Positions 56,666 to 64,000 of a DNA stretch of 64,000 nt are shown here, one piece after another (position 1 is the stretch's first letter; each line of letters begins with the position of its first letter). The position numbers and the translations under genes were made by a program. The stretch comes from Curtobacterium pusillum. GTDB lineage: Bacteria > Actinomycetota > Actinomycetes > Actinomycetales > Microbacteriaceae. The stretch is from contig NZ_VEIY01000004.1 of the NCBI RefSeq assembly GCF_007680845.1, positions 124,001-188,000 on the forward strand, given 5' to 3'. The notes beneath the pieces were generated by a model. The model was not told the origin of the DNA, did no database searches, and saw only the letters and a program-made list of their open reading frames with translations.

Positions 56666-58873
56666 ATGTCTGGGCTCCCGAGCCTCGCTCCCACCCTGCC
56701 CTCGCGCCGCCGCGCGCTCGGCCTGGCCGCCGTCGGCGCGTTCACCGCGGTCACCGCGGCCGTCGTGACCGCGCGCCCCTCGTGGGCGGCAGCCGCTCCG
56801 ACCATGTCGGTGGTCCCGAGGACTCCCACCGCATCGGTCAACTCCTGGCTCGCCAGCGGCGGCGACAAGGTGCTGCGCGGCACGATCGTGCTCACCGCGC
56901 CGCTCGTCATCCCGTCCGGCACGCACCTCGACGCGAGCTCCGCGAGCATCACCGGGCCGGCGTCGGACAACGTGCTCCGCAACCGCGCATCGGTGCCGAC
57001 CGCGACCACGACCGCTTCGGTGAGGGCCGGCTCCGCGGTCGTCACCACGAAGGCCGCCGTCTTCAGCTCGGCGTCGGTGGGGCGCGCCGTCCAGGTCCTC
57101 GGCGTCGGGCCGCGGGCTGCGCGTGCCGGCGCTCCCGGATCGATGTACGGGCGGGTCCTGTCCGTGCAGTCGCCGACCAAGGCCACCCTGAGCGTCCCCG
57201 CGACGTCGACCGCGACGGCAGCGACGGCGTACCTCTTCCCGCCGGACGACACGGACATCACCATCACGGGCGGGACCTGGACGAACCGGAACGCGAACGG
57301 GCTCTCGCAGACGACGGCGGCGCACGGCCTGCTCATCCGCCGCGCGTCCGGGGTGTCCCTCCTCGACCTCACCGTGCACTCCACGGGAAGCGCCCAGACC
57401 GGCGGTCAGTACGCGGTCTCGTTCGGGGACGTCCGGAACGTCACCGTGGAGGACGTCGCGTTCGTCGACACCGCGTCCGACGGTGTCCACTTCCAGGGCC
57501 CGTCGTCGTCGATCGCGGTGCGCCGGATCACGGGCGTGCGGACCGGCGACGACCTGGTCGCCTTCACCACCGTCGACGGCCAGTCCCACGACCACTCGAA
57601 GCTCGGCGACTGCGAGGGCGACATCACCGACGTCACCGTCGAGGACGTCGACGGCCGCTCCTGCCTCTGCCTCCTCAAGGTCACCTCCGGCACGGGCGCT
57701 GCCGGTGTCCAACGGCACATCCGTCGGTTCACCGCGACCGGGCTCGCCGGGACGGTCACCGGCAGCTCGCCGGTCCAGATCGTCGACTACGCCGGACCGA
57801 CCTGGTTCGAGGGCACGATCGCGAACGTCACCGCGACCGGCAGCGGCGGACCGGCGGTCAACGTCGCCGTCGGGACGCTCGGGAACCTCGTCGTCCAGGA
57901 CGTCCAGTGGCCCGCCGGGAGGCCGGCGTCGACGACCGGCATCGTCCGGGTGACCGCCACGTCCGCGTCGTCGGTGACCGTGCGGGGCATCACGAACCGT
58001 TCGGTCGGGGCGGGCGGCTCCGTCGGGCTCGCCCTGGCGCTCGCGTCCGTCGGGACCGTGTCGGTGAGCGGCATCGCCTGCCCGGTGCTCGCGCCGAAGT
58101 TCGACTCCGTCCGGCTCGTCCGCGCGAACGCGAAGATCGGCACCCTCTCGGTCTCCGACGACACCTCCGCGGCTCGTGACGGCAACGTCTTCGCCATCGA
58201 CGCGGTCGCGAAGGGCTACCGGATCACGAAGGCGTCGTTCGCCCGGATCACCCGGAGCAGCGGATCCGTGTGGGTGGCCGACGCCGACGGGACGACGAGC
58301 ACGGCGATCACCGTCGCGGGCCTGCAAGGAGGTCGCGCGTTCGCGCTGCTGCGCTCGCCGGCACACGTCAGCGTGCAGAACGGCTCCCAGCCCGGGGCAT
58401 CCGGCGCCGCGGTCCGGCTGAACTCGGCCGCCGCCACACCGGTCCGTGTTGTGGTGGCGTCCACGAAGCGCCCGGGGGCCCTCGTCTCGCGGACTGCTTC
58501 CCAGCGCGTGTCCGCCGTGTCGCCGTTCGTCACCGTCGACGCGGCGCTGCTGACCCCGGCCGACGGCGACGTCGTGCTGAACAACGGGAAGAAGTACTCG
58601 TCGGGGCAGATCGTCTGGAACGCGAAGGCGAAGCAGTGGCGGAAGACCACCGTCAAGGAGCCCGCACCGACGCCCACGCCGACGGCCACCCCGAAGCCCG
58701 CGCCGACAGCGACGGCCACCCCGAAGCCGACGGCGACCCCCGCACCGACGGCGACCCCCACCCCGACGCCGACCGCGACCCCGATGCCCACTGCGACCCC
58801 GGCGCCCACCGCGACCGCGACGCCCACGGACACACCATCGCTGTCGTCGACGCCGGAACCCGTCGCTGGCTGA
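56666..58873 (+). CDS. Tat-exported parallel beta-helix protein with Pro/Thr-rich tail
   Basis: A 735-residue secreted protein. The N-terminus has a twin-arginine type signal: R14-R15-R16 in LPSRRRALGLAAVG, a hydrophobic stretch, and an A-x-A cleavage site near residue 42 (SWAAAAP). Residues 60-640 show the short-strand repeats of a right-handed parallel beta-helix (GTWTNRNANGLSQTT, NVTVEDVAFVDTASDGVHFQG, RITGVRTGDDLVAF), resembling pectate-lyase/polygalacturonase-like folds. No complete GH28 or PL active site is confirmed; D-D in TGDDLV is suggestive. From about 664 the tail is repeats of Pro-Thr-Ala (PTPTPTATPKP), probably a wall-spanning or flexible linker. A plant-polymer or exopolysaccharide role is inference. 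Confidence 0.82.
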   Translation: MSGLPSLAPTLPSRRRALGLAAVGAFTAVTAAVVTARPSWAAAAPTMSVVPRTPTASVNSWLASGGDKVLRGTIVLTAPLVIPSGTHLDASSASITGPASDNVLRNRASVPTATTTASVRAGSAVVTTKAAVFSSASVGRAVQVLGVGPRAARAGAPGSMYGRVLSVQSPTKATLSVPATSTATAATAYLFPPDDTDITITGGTWTNRNANGLSQTTAAHGLLIRRASGVSLLDLTVHSTGSAQTGGQYAVSFGDVRNVTVEDVAFVDTASDGVHFQGPSSSIAVRRITGVRTGDDLVAFTTVDGQSHDHSKLGDCEGDITDVTVEDVDGRSCLCLLKVTSGTGAAGVQRHIRRFTATGLAGTVTGSSPVQIVDYAGPTWFEGTIANVTATGSGGPAVNVAVGTLGNLVVQDVQWPAGRPASTTGIVRVTATSASSVTVRGITNRSVGAGGSVGLALALASVGTVSVSGIACPVLAPKFDSVRLVRANAKIGTLSVSDDTSAARDGNVFAIDAVAKGYRITKASFARITRSSGSVWVADADGTTSTAITVAGLQGGRAFALLRSPAHVSVQNGSQPGASGAAVRLNSAAATPVRVVVASTKRPGALVSRTASQRVSAVSPFVTVDAALLTPADGDVVLNNGKKYSSGQIVWNAKAKQWRKTTVKEPAPTPTPTATPKPAPTATATPKPTATPAPTATPTPTPTATPMPTATPAPTATATPTDTPSLSSTPEPVAG

Positions 58874-58902
58874 TCACCCTGCTCGGCACCACGCCGGAAC
58901 GG

Positions 58903-59400
58903 TCACTCCTGTCGCGGGCGCACCATCCGGCGCTCCCGCACGCCGTCCTCGACTTGCTCGACGCCGTCGAAGGTGAAGCCGTGCTTCCGGTAGAACGCCT
59001 GGGCACGGGGGTTCGGGTCGGCGACCCAGAGCACCGCATCGTCGGTCGTCGTGAGGGCGGCGTCGAGCAACGCGCTGCCGGCACCCGAGCCGTGGTGGCC
59101 GTCGAGCAGGTAGAGGACGTACAGCTGGACCGCCGCGGGGCCGTCCGTCGACGGGCCCGACATCGCGATCCCGACGACCTCGCCGTCGAGCTCGGCGACC
59201 GCGATGCGGTTCCGGTCGGACCGGGTGTCCGTCAGCTCGGCCGTCCAGAACCCTTCACGGCGGCCGACGAACCCGGGGTCGTCGAGCAACGCGTCCGGCA
59301 TCAGCCCGCGGTAGGTCGACCGCCACGAGGCGACGTGCACCCGCGCCATCGCCGCCGCGTCACTCGGGACGGCCGGTCGGACGGAGATCTCCCCGCTCAC
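58903..59400 (-). CDS. GNAT acetyltransferase
   Basis: A 165-residue N-acetyltransferase: SVRPAVPSDAAAMARVHVAS at the start, acetyl-CoA loop LDGHHGSGAGSALLDAAL (a Q/RxxGxG/A variant), and the RAQAFYRKHGFTFDG ending. Acceptor unknown. It starts at a GTG overlapping the stop of the chloramphenicol acetyltransferase gene (GTGA), so it is coupled to it; the pair may form a two-step drug-modification unit, though this is inferred. A possible earlier ATG at 59412 lies inside the cat gene. Confidence 0.85.
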   Translation of the reverse strand: MSGEISVRPAVPSDAAAMARVHVASWRSTYRGLMPDALLDDPGFVGRREGFWTAELTDTRSDRNRIAVAELDGEVVGIAMSGPSTDGPAAVQLYVLYLLDGHHGSGAGSALLDAALTTTDDAVLWVADPNPRAQAFYRKHGFTFDGVEQVEDGVRERRMVRPRQE

Positions 59401-60053
59401 CTCCGGACCCATCCCGCCTCGGCGAACACCGTCTGCAGCTCCTCGACGAGCCGGGATCCGTGGAACCCGTCGGCGACCGCGTGGTTCACCTGCACGACGA
59501 GGGGCATGATCGTGCGCCCCTCCGCGAACCGGTACCGACCGATTGTGAAGATGGGCAGGAGATGGTCCCAACCGTCCCGCACGTGCAACGCGAACCCCGT
59601 GAACGACGTCCCCGGGAGCGTCGAGATGTCGAACACGTTCCTGGGGCGGTCCTCCTGCGGGAACATCCGGTGGTCGTCCCGGTACCGCTCGATCGTCGCG
59701 ACGGCGGCTGCGTGGAACCGGGCAGGGTCCTCGTCGTACGGGACGACCAGGACGGAGAACGTCTCCGTGTCGGGGTGGAACACCGTGAACATCGGGTGCA
59801 CGACGTCCCACACCGCGGGTGATCCGTCCTCGAGCAACTGCATCCGGAACTCGGCGTGCCGGTTCACCACGGACGCGATCGCCCAGATCTGCGACGCGTA
59901 GGTCCGCCGTTCCGTGGCGTGCACGGTCTCGGCGAAGTCGGTGACGTCGAGCTCGACGGTCATCTCCCACGTGCACGGCACCCGGTCGCGGTAGTGCTCG
60001 AAGTGCTCGCGCCGGGGCCAGTGGTCGACGTCGATCGCACGGAGTTCCGCCAT
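59397..60053 (-). CDS. cat: Type A chloramphenicol O-acetyltransferase-like protein
   Basis: A 218-residue trimeric-type acetyltransferase that uses acetyl-CoA to O-acetylate chloramphenicol or a related alcohol. The catalytic His is H191 in VVQVNHAVADGFHGSRLVEEL, followed by conserved D195; STLPGTSFTGF (residues 144-154) matches the CAT motif with Ser148-type residues, and the N-terminal CTWEMTVELDVTDF fits the family. Length agrees with classical CATs (about 215-220). The xNHAVADGFH motif replaces the commoner HHAVCDGFH. Chromosomal homologues are often poorly active on the drug, so resistance is not certain. Confidence 0.88.
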   Translation of the reverse strand: MAELRAIDVDHWPRREHFEHYRDRVPCTWEMTVELDVTDFAETVHATERRTYASQIWAIASVVNRHAEFRMQLLEDGSPAVWDVVHPMFTVFHPDTETFSVLVVPYDEDPARFHAAAVATIERYRDDHRMFPQEDRPRNVFDISTLPGTSFTGFALHVRDGWDHLLPIFTIGRYRFAEGRTIMPLVVQVNHAVADGFHGSRLVEELQTVFAEAGWVRR

Positions 60054-60095
60054 CGCCCCAGTCTCGTGCAGGTGGTCCGTCCGTAGGGTGGAGCC

Positions 60096-60641
60096 ATGCC
60101 GACGCTCGAACGAGTCCCCGCCCTGGTCGCCACCGGATTCCTCGCGATCCCCGTCGCCGAAGCGCTCGTCGCGCTGCCGAGTGACGTGCTCGCGACGATC
60201 GAGGGCGCACCGATCGACGCCGAACTGGCGGACACGGCCGCGTTCTCGGAGGCCTACGGCTACCCGCTGACCGGCGGGGCGAACTGCATCGTCGTCGCGG
60301 GGAAGCGCGGCGACGAGGTCCGCTACGCCGCGTGCGTCGTGCTCGCGTCCACGAAGCTCGACGTGAACCGCGTCGTGAAGCAGCTGCTCGACGTACGCAA
60401 GGCGAGCTTCGCCCCGATGGACGACGCCGTCGAGCGCACCGGGATGGAGTACGGCGGCATCTCCCCGATCGGCCTGCCAGCATCGTGGCCGCTGTACATC
60501 GACGCGCGTGTGCTCGCTGCTCCCGAGGTCGTCATCGGCGCTGGCCGTCGCGCTGCGAAGCTCTTCCTGCCCGGGAAGGCGCTCACCGCGCTGCCGAACG
60601 TGACGGTCGTCGAGGGGCTCGCGGTCGAGCCGGTCGGCTGA
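60096..60641 (+). CDS. YbaK/EbsC-type aminoacyl-tRNA deacylase domain protein
   Basis: A 181-residue protein with the YbaK fold: GANCIVVAGKRGDEVRYAACVVLAS, the conserved Lys/Arg block LDVNRVVKQLLDVRKASF, GMEYGGISPIGLPASWPLYID and the basic AGRRAAKLFLP. The family clears misacylated tRNAs (Cys-tRNAPro and similar) or binds editing substrates. This one is a stand-alone editing-domain protein, so trans-editing is the best guess. Start ATG 42 bases from the divergent cat gene. Confidence 0.85.
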   Translation: MPTLERVPALVATGFLAIPVAEALVALPSDVLATIEGAPIDAELADTAAFSEAYGYPLTGGANCIVVAGKRGDEVRYAACVVLASTKLDVNRVVKQLLDVRKASFAPMDDAVERTGMEYGGISPIGLPASWPLYIDARVLAAPEVVIGAGRRAAKLFLPGKALTALPNVTVVEGLAVEPVG

Positions 60642-60689
60642 GCCGGAGGCCTGCCGCGCCCCGGACCGCGGAGAACAGGACCGCCCGGA

Positions 60690-61298
60690 TCACGAGAAGC
60701 AGCCGTCCTGGTCGTCCGGCGTGAGCATGCCCACCTTCTCGGCCAGGAGGTCGCGGTGCTCCACGCCGAGCGCTCCGGACCAGTCGACCCTGACGCCCGT
60801 GAACGTCCCGGCGGTGGCACTGCGCTCGAGGTGCATGTCCGCCACGACCAGCAGGGCGCCGTGGGCTGGGACGGTCAGGTCCCGGGGCGGGGTCAGTGCA
60901 TGACCACCACTCACGCTCGTGACGTCGCCGATCGCGTTCCCCAGGTCGTCCCGTGCCTGCTCGAGCACGGCCGCGGACACGTCGACCCGCTCCAGGCCTG
61001 CGCCGCCGTGGAGGTGGAGGCTGTCCACGTGGACCGCCCGGTCGCTCGGATTGCGGAGGAGGAAGCTCGCGGCCATCCGCGACGTGTCGGTGCCCGGCGG
61101 GACGTCGGTGCCGACCCACGACCCGCAGAACCCGCCACCCGTCGACGTCAGCGGGAGTGGTTCGTGGACGACCCGGTACCCGGTCACGCCGAGTGTGGCG
61201 ACCACCGAGAACGCGAGCAGGCCCGCGGCCATCGCGATCGCGCGTCGTCGCCGCTGCCGGACGTCCGTCCGCTGCTGTCCGTCCCCCCGCACGTCCAC
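60690..61298 (-). CDS. Hypothetical membrane-anchored protein
   Basis: A 202-residue protein with a short basic N-terminus, one transmembrane helix (AIAMAAGLLAFSVVATLGV) and an extracytoplasmic beta-rich domain (FLLRNPSDRAVHVDSLHLHGG, VPAHGALLVVADMHLE). The pattern LLVVADMHLERS and RNPSDRAV resembles immunoglobulin-like accessory domains of unknown function. I recognise no family. It starts 49 bases from the VOC gene. Confidence 0.6.
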   Translation of the reverse strand: MDVRGDGQQRTDVRQRRRRAIAMAAGLLAFSVVATLGVTGYRVVHEPLPLTSTGGGFCGSWVGTDVPPGTDTSRMAASFLLRNPSDRAVHVDSLHLHGGAGLERVDVSAAVLEQARDDLGNAIGDVTSVSGGHALTPPRDLTVPAHGALLVVADMHLERSATAGTFTGVRVDWSGALGVEHRDLLAEKVGMLTPDDQDGCFS

Positions 61299-61347
61299 AT
61301 GCTAGCGGCCGCCCGGGTCACGACGTCCGAAGGGCCGGGGGAGCCGG

Positions 61348-61716
61348 TCAGTCCGACGGCCGGATGAGGCAGAACGGGTGCCCCGCCGGGTCGAGGTACA
61401 CCCGGAACGTGTCCGTCCCCGACCCGGTCGCGGTGGCGCCGATCGCCAGCACCGCGGTCTCGCCCGCGTCGAGGTCGTCGACCTTGACGTCGAGGTGGCT
61501 CTGCTGCGGGACGTCCTGCCCCGGCCACTCCGGCGCGCGGTAGTCCGCGACCTGCTGGAACGCCAGGATCGGTCGGTGGTCGGTGAAGGGCAGCGCGATC
61601 TCGGCCCAGTCCTCGTCGAAGTCGACGATCTCACCGCCGAGCAGCTCGACGTAGAAGCGGGCGAGCGCGCGGGGGTCCGGGCAGTCGAGGACGATGACGT
61701 CGAGTGTGCCGATCAT
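61348..61716 (-). CDS. VOC family protein
   Basis: A 122-residue glyoxalase-like protein: LDVIVLDCPDPRALARFYVELLGG, QSHLDVKVDDLDAGETAVLA and DTFRVYLDPAGHPFCLIRP. Same paralogue group as the VOC protein at 51.86 kb. Reaction unknown. It lies alone between the membrane protein and hrpA. Confidence 0.85.
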   Translation of the reverse strand: MIGTLDVIVLDCPDPRALARFYVELLGGEIVDFDEDWAEIALPFTDHRPILAFQQVADYRAPEWPGQDVPQQSHLDVKVDDLDAGETAVLAIGATATGSGTDTFRVYLDPAGHPFCLIRPSD

Positions 61717-61735
61717 GGCCGCGACACTAGCCCCG

Positions 61736-64000
61736 TCAGCGCGCGGCGGTCAGGGCCTTCGTGATGCGCTGCAGCGAGACCGTCTCGGCGGTGCCGAGCT
61801 CCTGCGCGAACAGGCTGAGCCGGAACTCCTCGAGCATCCACCGGGCGTGCACGAGCTCCGGGTGCGCGCCGGCGGCCGGCGGGAAGGTCCCTCCGGCGTC
61901 GGTGTAGCGGTCGGTGGCGACGGTGACCTCGCGCATCCAGGTCGCGTCGCGCCCGGGGTTATGCAGGAGCTTCTGCACGCGGGCGTCCACCCCCTGCAGG
62001 TACACGCGGATGCGGCGGAGGCGGTCGAGCCCGGCCACCGAGACGAACCCGGGGAACACGAGCCGCTCCATCTGCTGCCGCATGTCGGTGAGCGCGGGCA
62101 GGAGCGACATCGAGTTCGCCTGCTTGAGGGACCGCTCGGCCGCCCGGTGTGCGAGGAGGACAGCGGCGACCTCGGACACGGCGGTGAACATCGTGTCGAC
62201 GACGGTCGCGGACACCGCGTCGCGGACGGCCTCGAACGCCGCCTTCGTGAACACGAGCCCGTCGGGGTGGGCCCGGCGGATCCCGGCGTCGACGACGGCG
62301 GCGAGCACGTCGTCGAAGAGTGCGGCGGTCGAGGGGTACGGGCTGGCGGCGAGCGCGAGCTTCTCCTGCGACGTCAGGTGCGACTGGATGTACGAGACGG
62401 GGGAGGGCACGGCGTGCATCACGAGCCGCCGGACACCAGCGGGCATGCGGACGGCCCGGTCGGACGGGGTCGCGAGGAGCTGCACGCCCACGGTCGCCTT
62501 GGGCCCGTCGCCCTCGGCGACGAGCGCCGGGTAGGCGCGGATCACGCCGCCCGCCTGCTTCGTGTCGAGCGTCTCCGGGAGGTCGCCGTCGGGCCAGGCC
62601 ACGAGGCCGGACTGTTCGACCGGTCGACGGCCGCCAGCGGACGCGACGCGAGCCGCGCCTCCTGGACGGCCCGCAGCGCGCACCGTGGCGGAGGCGACGC
62701 TCTGCTGGGTCCGGTCCTTGAGCTTGGTCTGCAGGGCGGCGAGGTCCTTGCCGGCCTCGACACGTCGGCCCCGCTCGTCGACGACCGCCCACGTCGGCAG
62801 CAGGTGCGCGGGCACGCGCGACAGGTCGAAGTCGGACTCCGAGACGGGCACGTAGGTCATGCGCTGGATCGTCTTCGCGAGCGTGGACCGGAAGGACTCG
62901 GTCGGCTCGGTCGGTGCGTCGTCCGGGAGCTCGGCGACGATCTTCTCGGCCCAGTCGGCGGCGGGCACGACGTTCTTCCGGATCTGCTTCGGCAGGGACT
63001 TGATGAGCGCGGTGACGAGTTCCTTGCGGAGGCCCCGCACCTGCCAGTCGAACCCCTCTTCGCGCATGCGGGGGAGCAGCGCGAGCGGCACCTGCACGCT
63101 GACGCCGTCGTCCTGCGCACCCGGCTCGAAGCGGTACTTGATCGCGAGGCGCTGGTCGCCACTCCGCCACTGGGCCGGGTACTCGGCGTCGTCCTCCGCC
63201 GCCTCGGCCGCGGATTCGTCCAGGAGGTCCGACCTGCGCATCGTGAGCAGGTCCGGTTGGTCGCGCCTCGCGTTCCGCCACCACCCCTCGAAGTCGCGGG
63301 TCGTCGCGATGTCGACGGGGATGCGGGCGTCGTAGAACTCGTACACGCGCTCGTCGTCGAACAGGATGTCGCGGCGGCGGGTGCGCTCCTCGAGCTGTTC
63401 GAGTTCGCGGCGGAGCTTGCGGTTGTCGCGGTCGAAGGCCTGCTGCGCGTCCCACTCGCCCTCCACGAGGGCGTGCCGGATGAACAGCTCGCGCGAGTGC
63501 TCGGGGTCGACGCGCTTGTACTGCACCCGACGACGCTGCACGATCGGGACGCCGAACAGCGTGACCCGTTCGTAGGCGACGGCGGCGCCCTGCTTCTTCT
63601 CCCAGTGGGGCTCGCCGTACGTGCGCTTGAGGAGGTCCCCGGCGAGCGGCTCCACCCACGCGGGGTCGATCCGACCGACGGTACGGGCGAAGAGCCGGCT
63701 TGTCTCGACGAGTTCGGCGGCCATCACGGCGTCCGGCTGCTTCTTCGCGAGGACGCTGCCCGGGAACACCACGAACCGGGTGTTCCGCGACCCGAGGTAG
63801 TCGCGCTTCTCCTTGTCGCGGAGGCCGATCTGGCTGAGGAGCCCGGCGAGCAGCGACCGGTGCACGGCATCGCCGTCGTCGGAGCGGGACTGCCCGACCC
63901 GCACGTCGACCTGCTTGGCGGCACGGGACAGCTGGCGGTAGAGGTCCTGCCACTCGCGGATGCGGAGGTAGTTGAGGTACTCGGCCTTGCACAGGCGGCG
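61736..64000 (-). CDS. hrpA: ATP-dependent RNA helicase HrpA, C-terminal part
   Basis: The last 754 residues of the large DEAH-box helicase HrpA; the helicase core lies beyond base 64000. Recognisable C-terminal segments: the OB-fold-like stretch with RVTLFGVPIVQRRRVQYKRVD, then the long DUF3418 region (YEFYDARIPVDIATTRDFEGWW, RVPAHLLPTWAVVDERGR, MPAGVRRLVMHAVPSPVSYI). HrpA acts on RNA, for example rescuing stalled or collided ribosomes in E. coli. A short Gly/Ala/Arg-rich linker (about position 62.62-62.70 kb) carries a copy of the dispersed repeat. The stop is TGA at 61736-61738. Confidence 0.93.
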   Translation of the reverse strand, partial: RRLCKAEYLNYLRIREWQDLYRQLSRAAKQVDVRVGQSRSDDGDAVHRSLLAGLLSQIGLRDKEKRDYLGSRNTRFVVFPGSVLAKKQPDAVMAAELVETSRLFARTVGRIDPAWVEPLAGDLLKRTYGEPHWEKKQGAAVAYERVTLFGVPIVQRRRVQYKRVDPEHSRELFIRHALVEGEWDAQQAFDRDNRKLRRELEQLEERTRRRDILFDDERVYEFYDARIPVDIATTRDFEGWWRNARRDQPDLLTMRRSDLLDESAAEAAEDDAEYPAQWRSGDQRLAIKYRFEPGAQDDGVSVQVPLALLPRMREEGFDWQVRGLRKELVTALIKSLPKQIRKNVVPAADWAEKIVAELPDDAPTEPTESFRSTLAKTIQRMTYVPVSESDFDLSRVPAHLLPTWAVVDERGRRVEAGKDLAALQTKLKDRTQQSVASATVRAAGRPGGAARVASAGGRRPVEQSGLVAWPDGDLPETLDTKQAGGVIRAYPALVAEGDGPKATVGVQLLATPSDRAVRMPAGVRRLVMHAVPSPVSYIQSHLTSQEKLALAASPYPSTAALFDDVLAAVVDAGIRRAHPDGLVFTKAAFEAVRDAVSATVVDTMFTAVSEVAAVLLAHRAAERSLKQANSMSLLPALTDMRQQMERLVFPGFVSVAGLDRLRRIRVYLQGVDARVQKLLHNPGRDATWMREVTVATDRYTDAGGTFPPAAGAHPELVHARWMLEEFRLSLFAQELGTAETVSLQRITKALTAAR
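62639..62667 (-). repeat. Dispersed repeat copy in an HrpA linker
   Basis: On the minus strand 62653-62667 reads GTCCAGGAGGCGCGG followed by ctcgcgtcgcgtcc, closely matching the copies at 51.1 and 8.2 kb. It encodes RPGGAARVASAGGRR within a linker of the DUF3418 region. Confidence 0.55.

Noticed and set aside
1..64000. CRISPR arrays, tRNA/rRNA genes, insertion sequences, prophage
   Set aside because: No regularly spaced repeats, cloverleaf-like or rRNA sequence, transposase, integrase or phage structural gene was seen in the window.

Overview
This window is a GC-rich (about 70 percent or more), gene-dense stretch of an actinobacterial chromosome. The mevalonate operon, a DUF7882 protein, a DUF6421 protein, a UbiA/FAD-monooxygenase pair, many small TetR, VOC and SDR genes, and pervasive GTG starts with 4-base gene overlaps point to the family Microbacteriaceae, most likely Curtobacterium or a close relative. 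That assignment rests on family knowledge; no 16S or tRNA gene is present. I see no prophage, insertion sequence, CRISPR array, tRNA or rRNA.

Layout. 1-4785 (+): mevalonate operon (mevalonate kinase 3' part, mvaD, phosphomevalonate kinase, HMG-CoA reductase, HMG-CoA synthase), all overlapping, no isopentenyl-diphosphate isomerase. 4.9-6.7 kb: ArsR regulator with a double SRPBCC protein, then a DUF7882 protein. 7.0-14.4 kb (-): a divergent 1856-residue glutamate-synthase-like protein translationally coupled to a CysJ-type NADPH diflavin reductase. 14.6-15.9 kb: GT2-GtrA glycosyltransferase. 15.9-19.5 kb: two paralogous HD-domain proteins, a medium-chain dehydrogenase and a frameshifted GlxA/AraC-type regulator, tied together by a repeated operator-like motif in both divergent promoters. 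19.5-24.2 kb (-): ArnT-like GT39 protein with a response regulator and a histidine kinase. 24.3-28.3 kb: fructosamine kinase, LysR/EamA divergent pair, MFS transporter.

28.6-33.6 kb (+): acyl-CoA ligase, then a coupled DUF6421-SDR-threonine aldolase trio. 33.6-40.6 kb: small regulon-like units (TetR with DUF308 membrane protein and flavin disulfide reductase; TetR with DUF4267 and SnoaL-like), plus an SDR with an N-terminal zinc ribbon and no catalytic Tyr. 40.58-40.78 kb: a deletion scar joining the C-terminal stubs of an AraC regulator and a DJ-1/PfpI protein. 40.8-45.7 kb: isochorismatase-like hydrolase, UbiA prenyltransferase, FAD monooxygenase, DUF4184 protein, acyltransferase. 45.8-49 kb: TetR/SDR pair, a large inverted repeat, and type II NADH dehydrogenase.

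49-64 kb: DHFR-like protein, Gly-Thr-repeat membrane protein, two alpha/beta hydrolases, a Gfo/Idh-Gfo/Idh-methyltransferase-LacI operon, a Tat-exported beta-helix protein, a chloramphenicol acetyltransferase-GNAT pair, a YbaK-like protein, VOC proteins and the 3' part of hrpA. A small GGA(C)nGGAGGCGCGG palindromic repeat recurs at 44.4 and 49.0 kb between genes and inside linkers or termini of several coding regions (8.2, 11.5, 21.3, 51.1, 62.65 kb).
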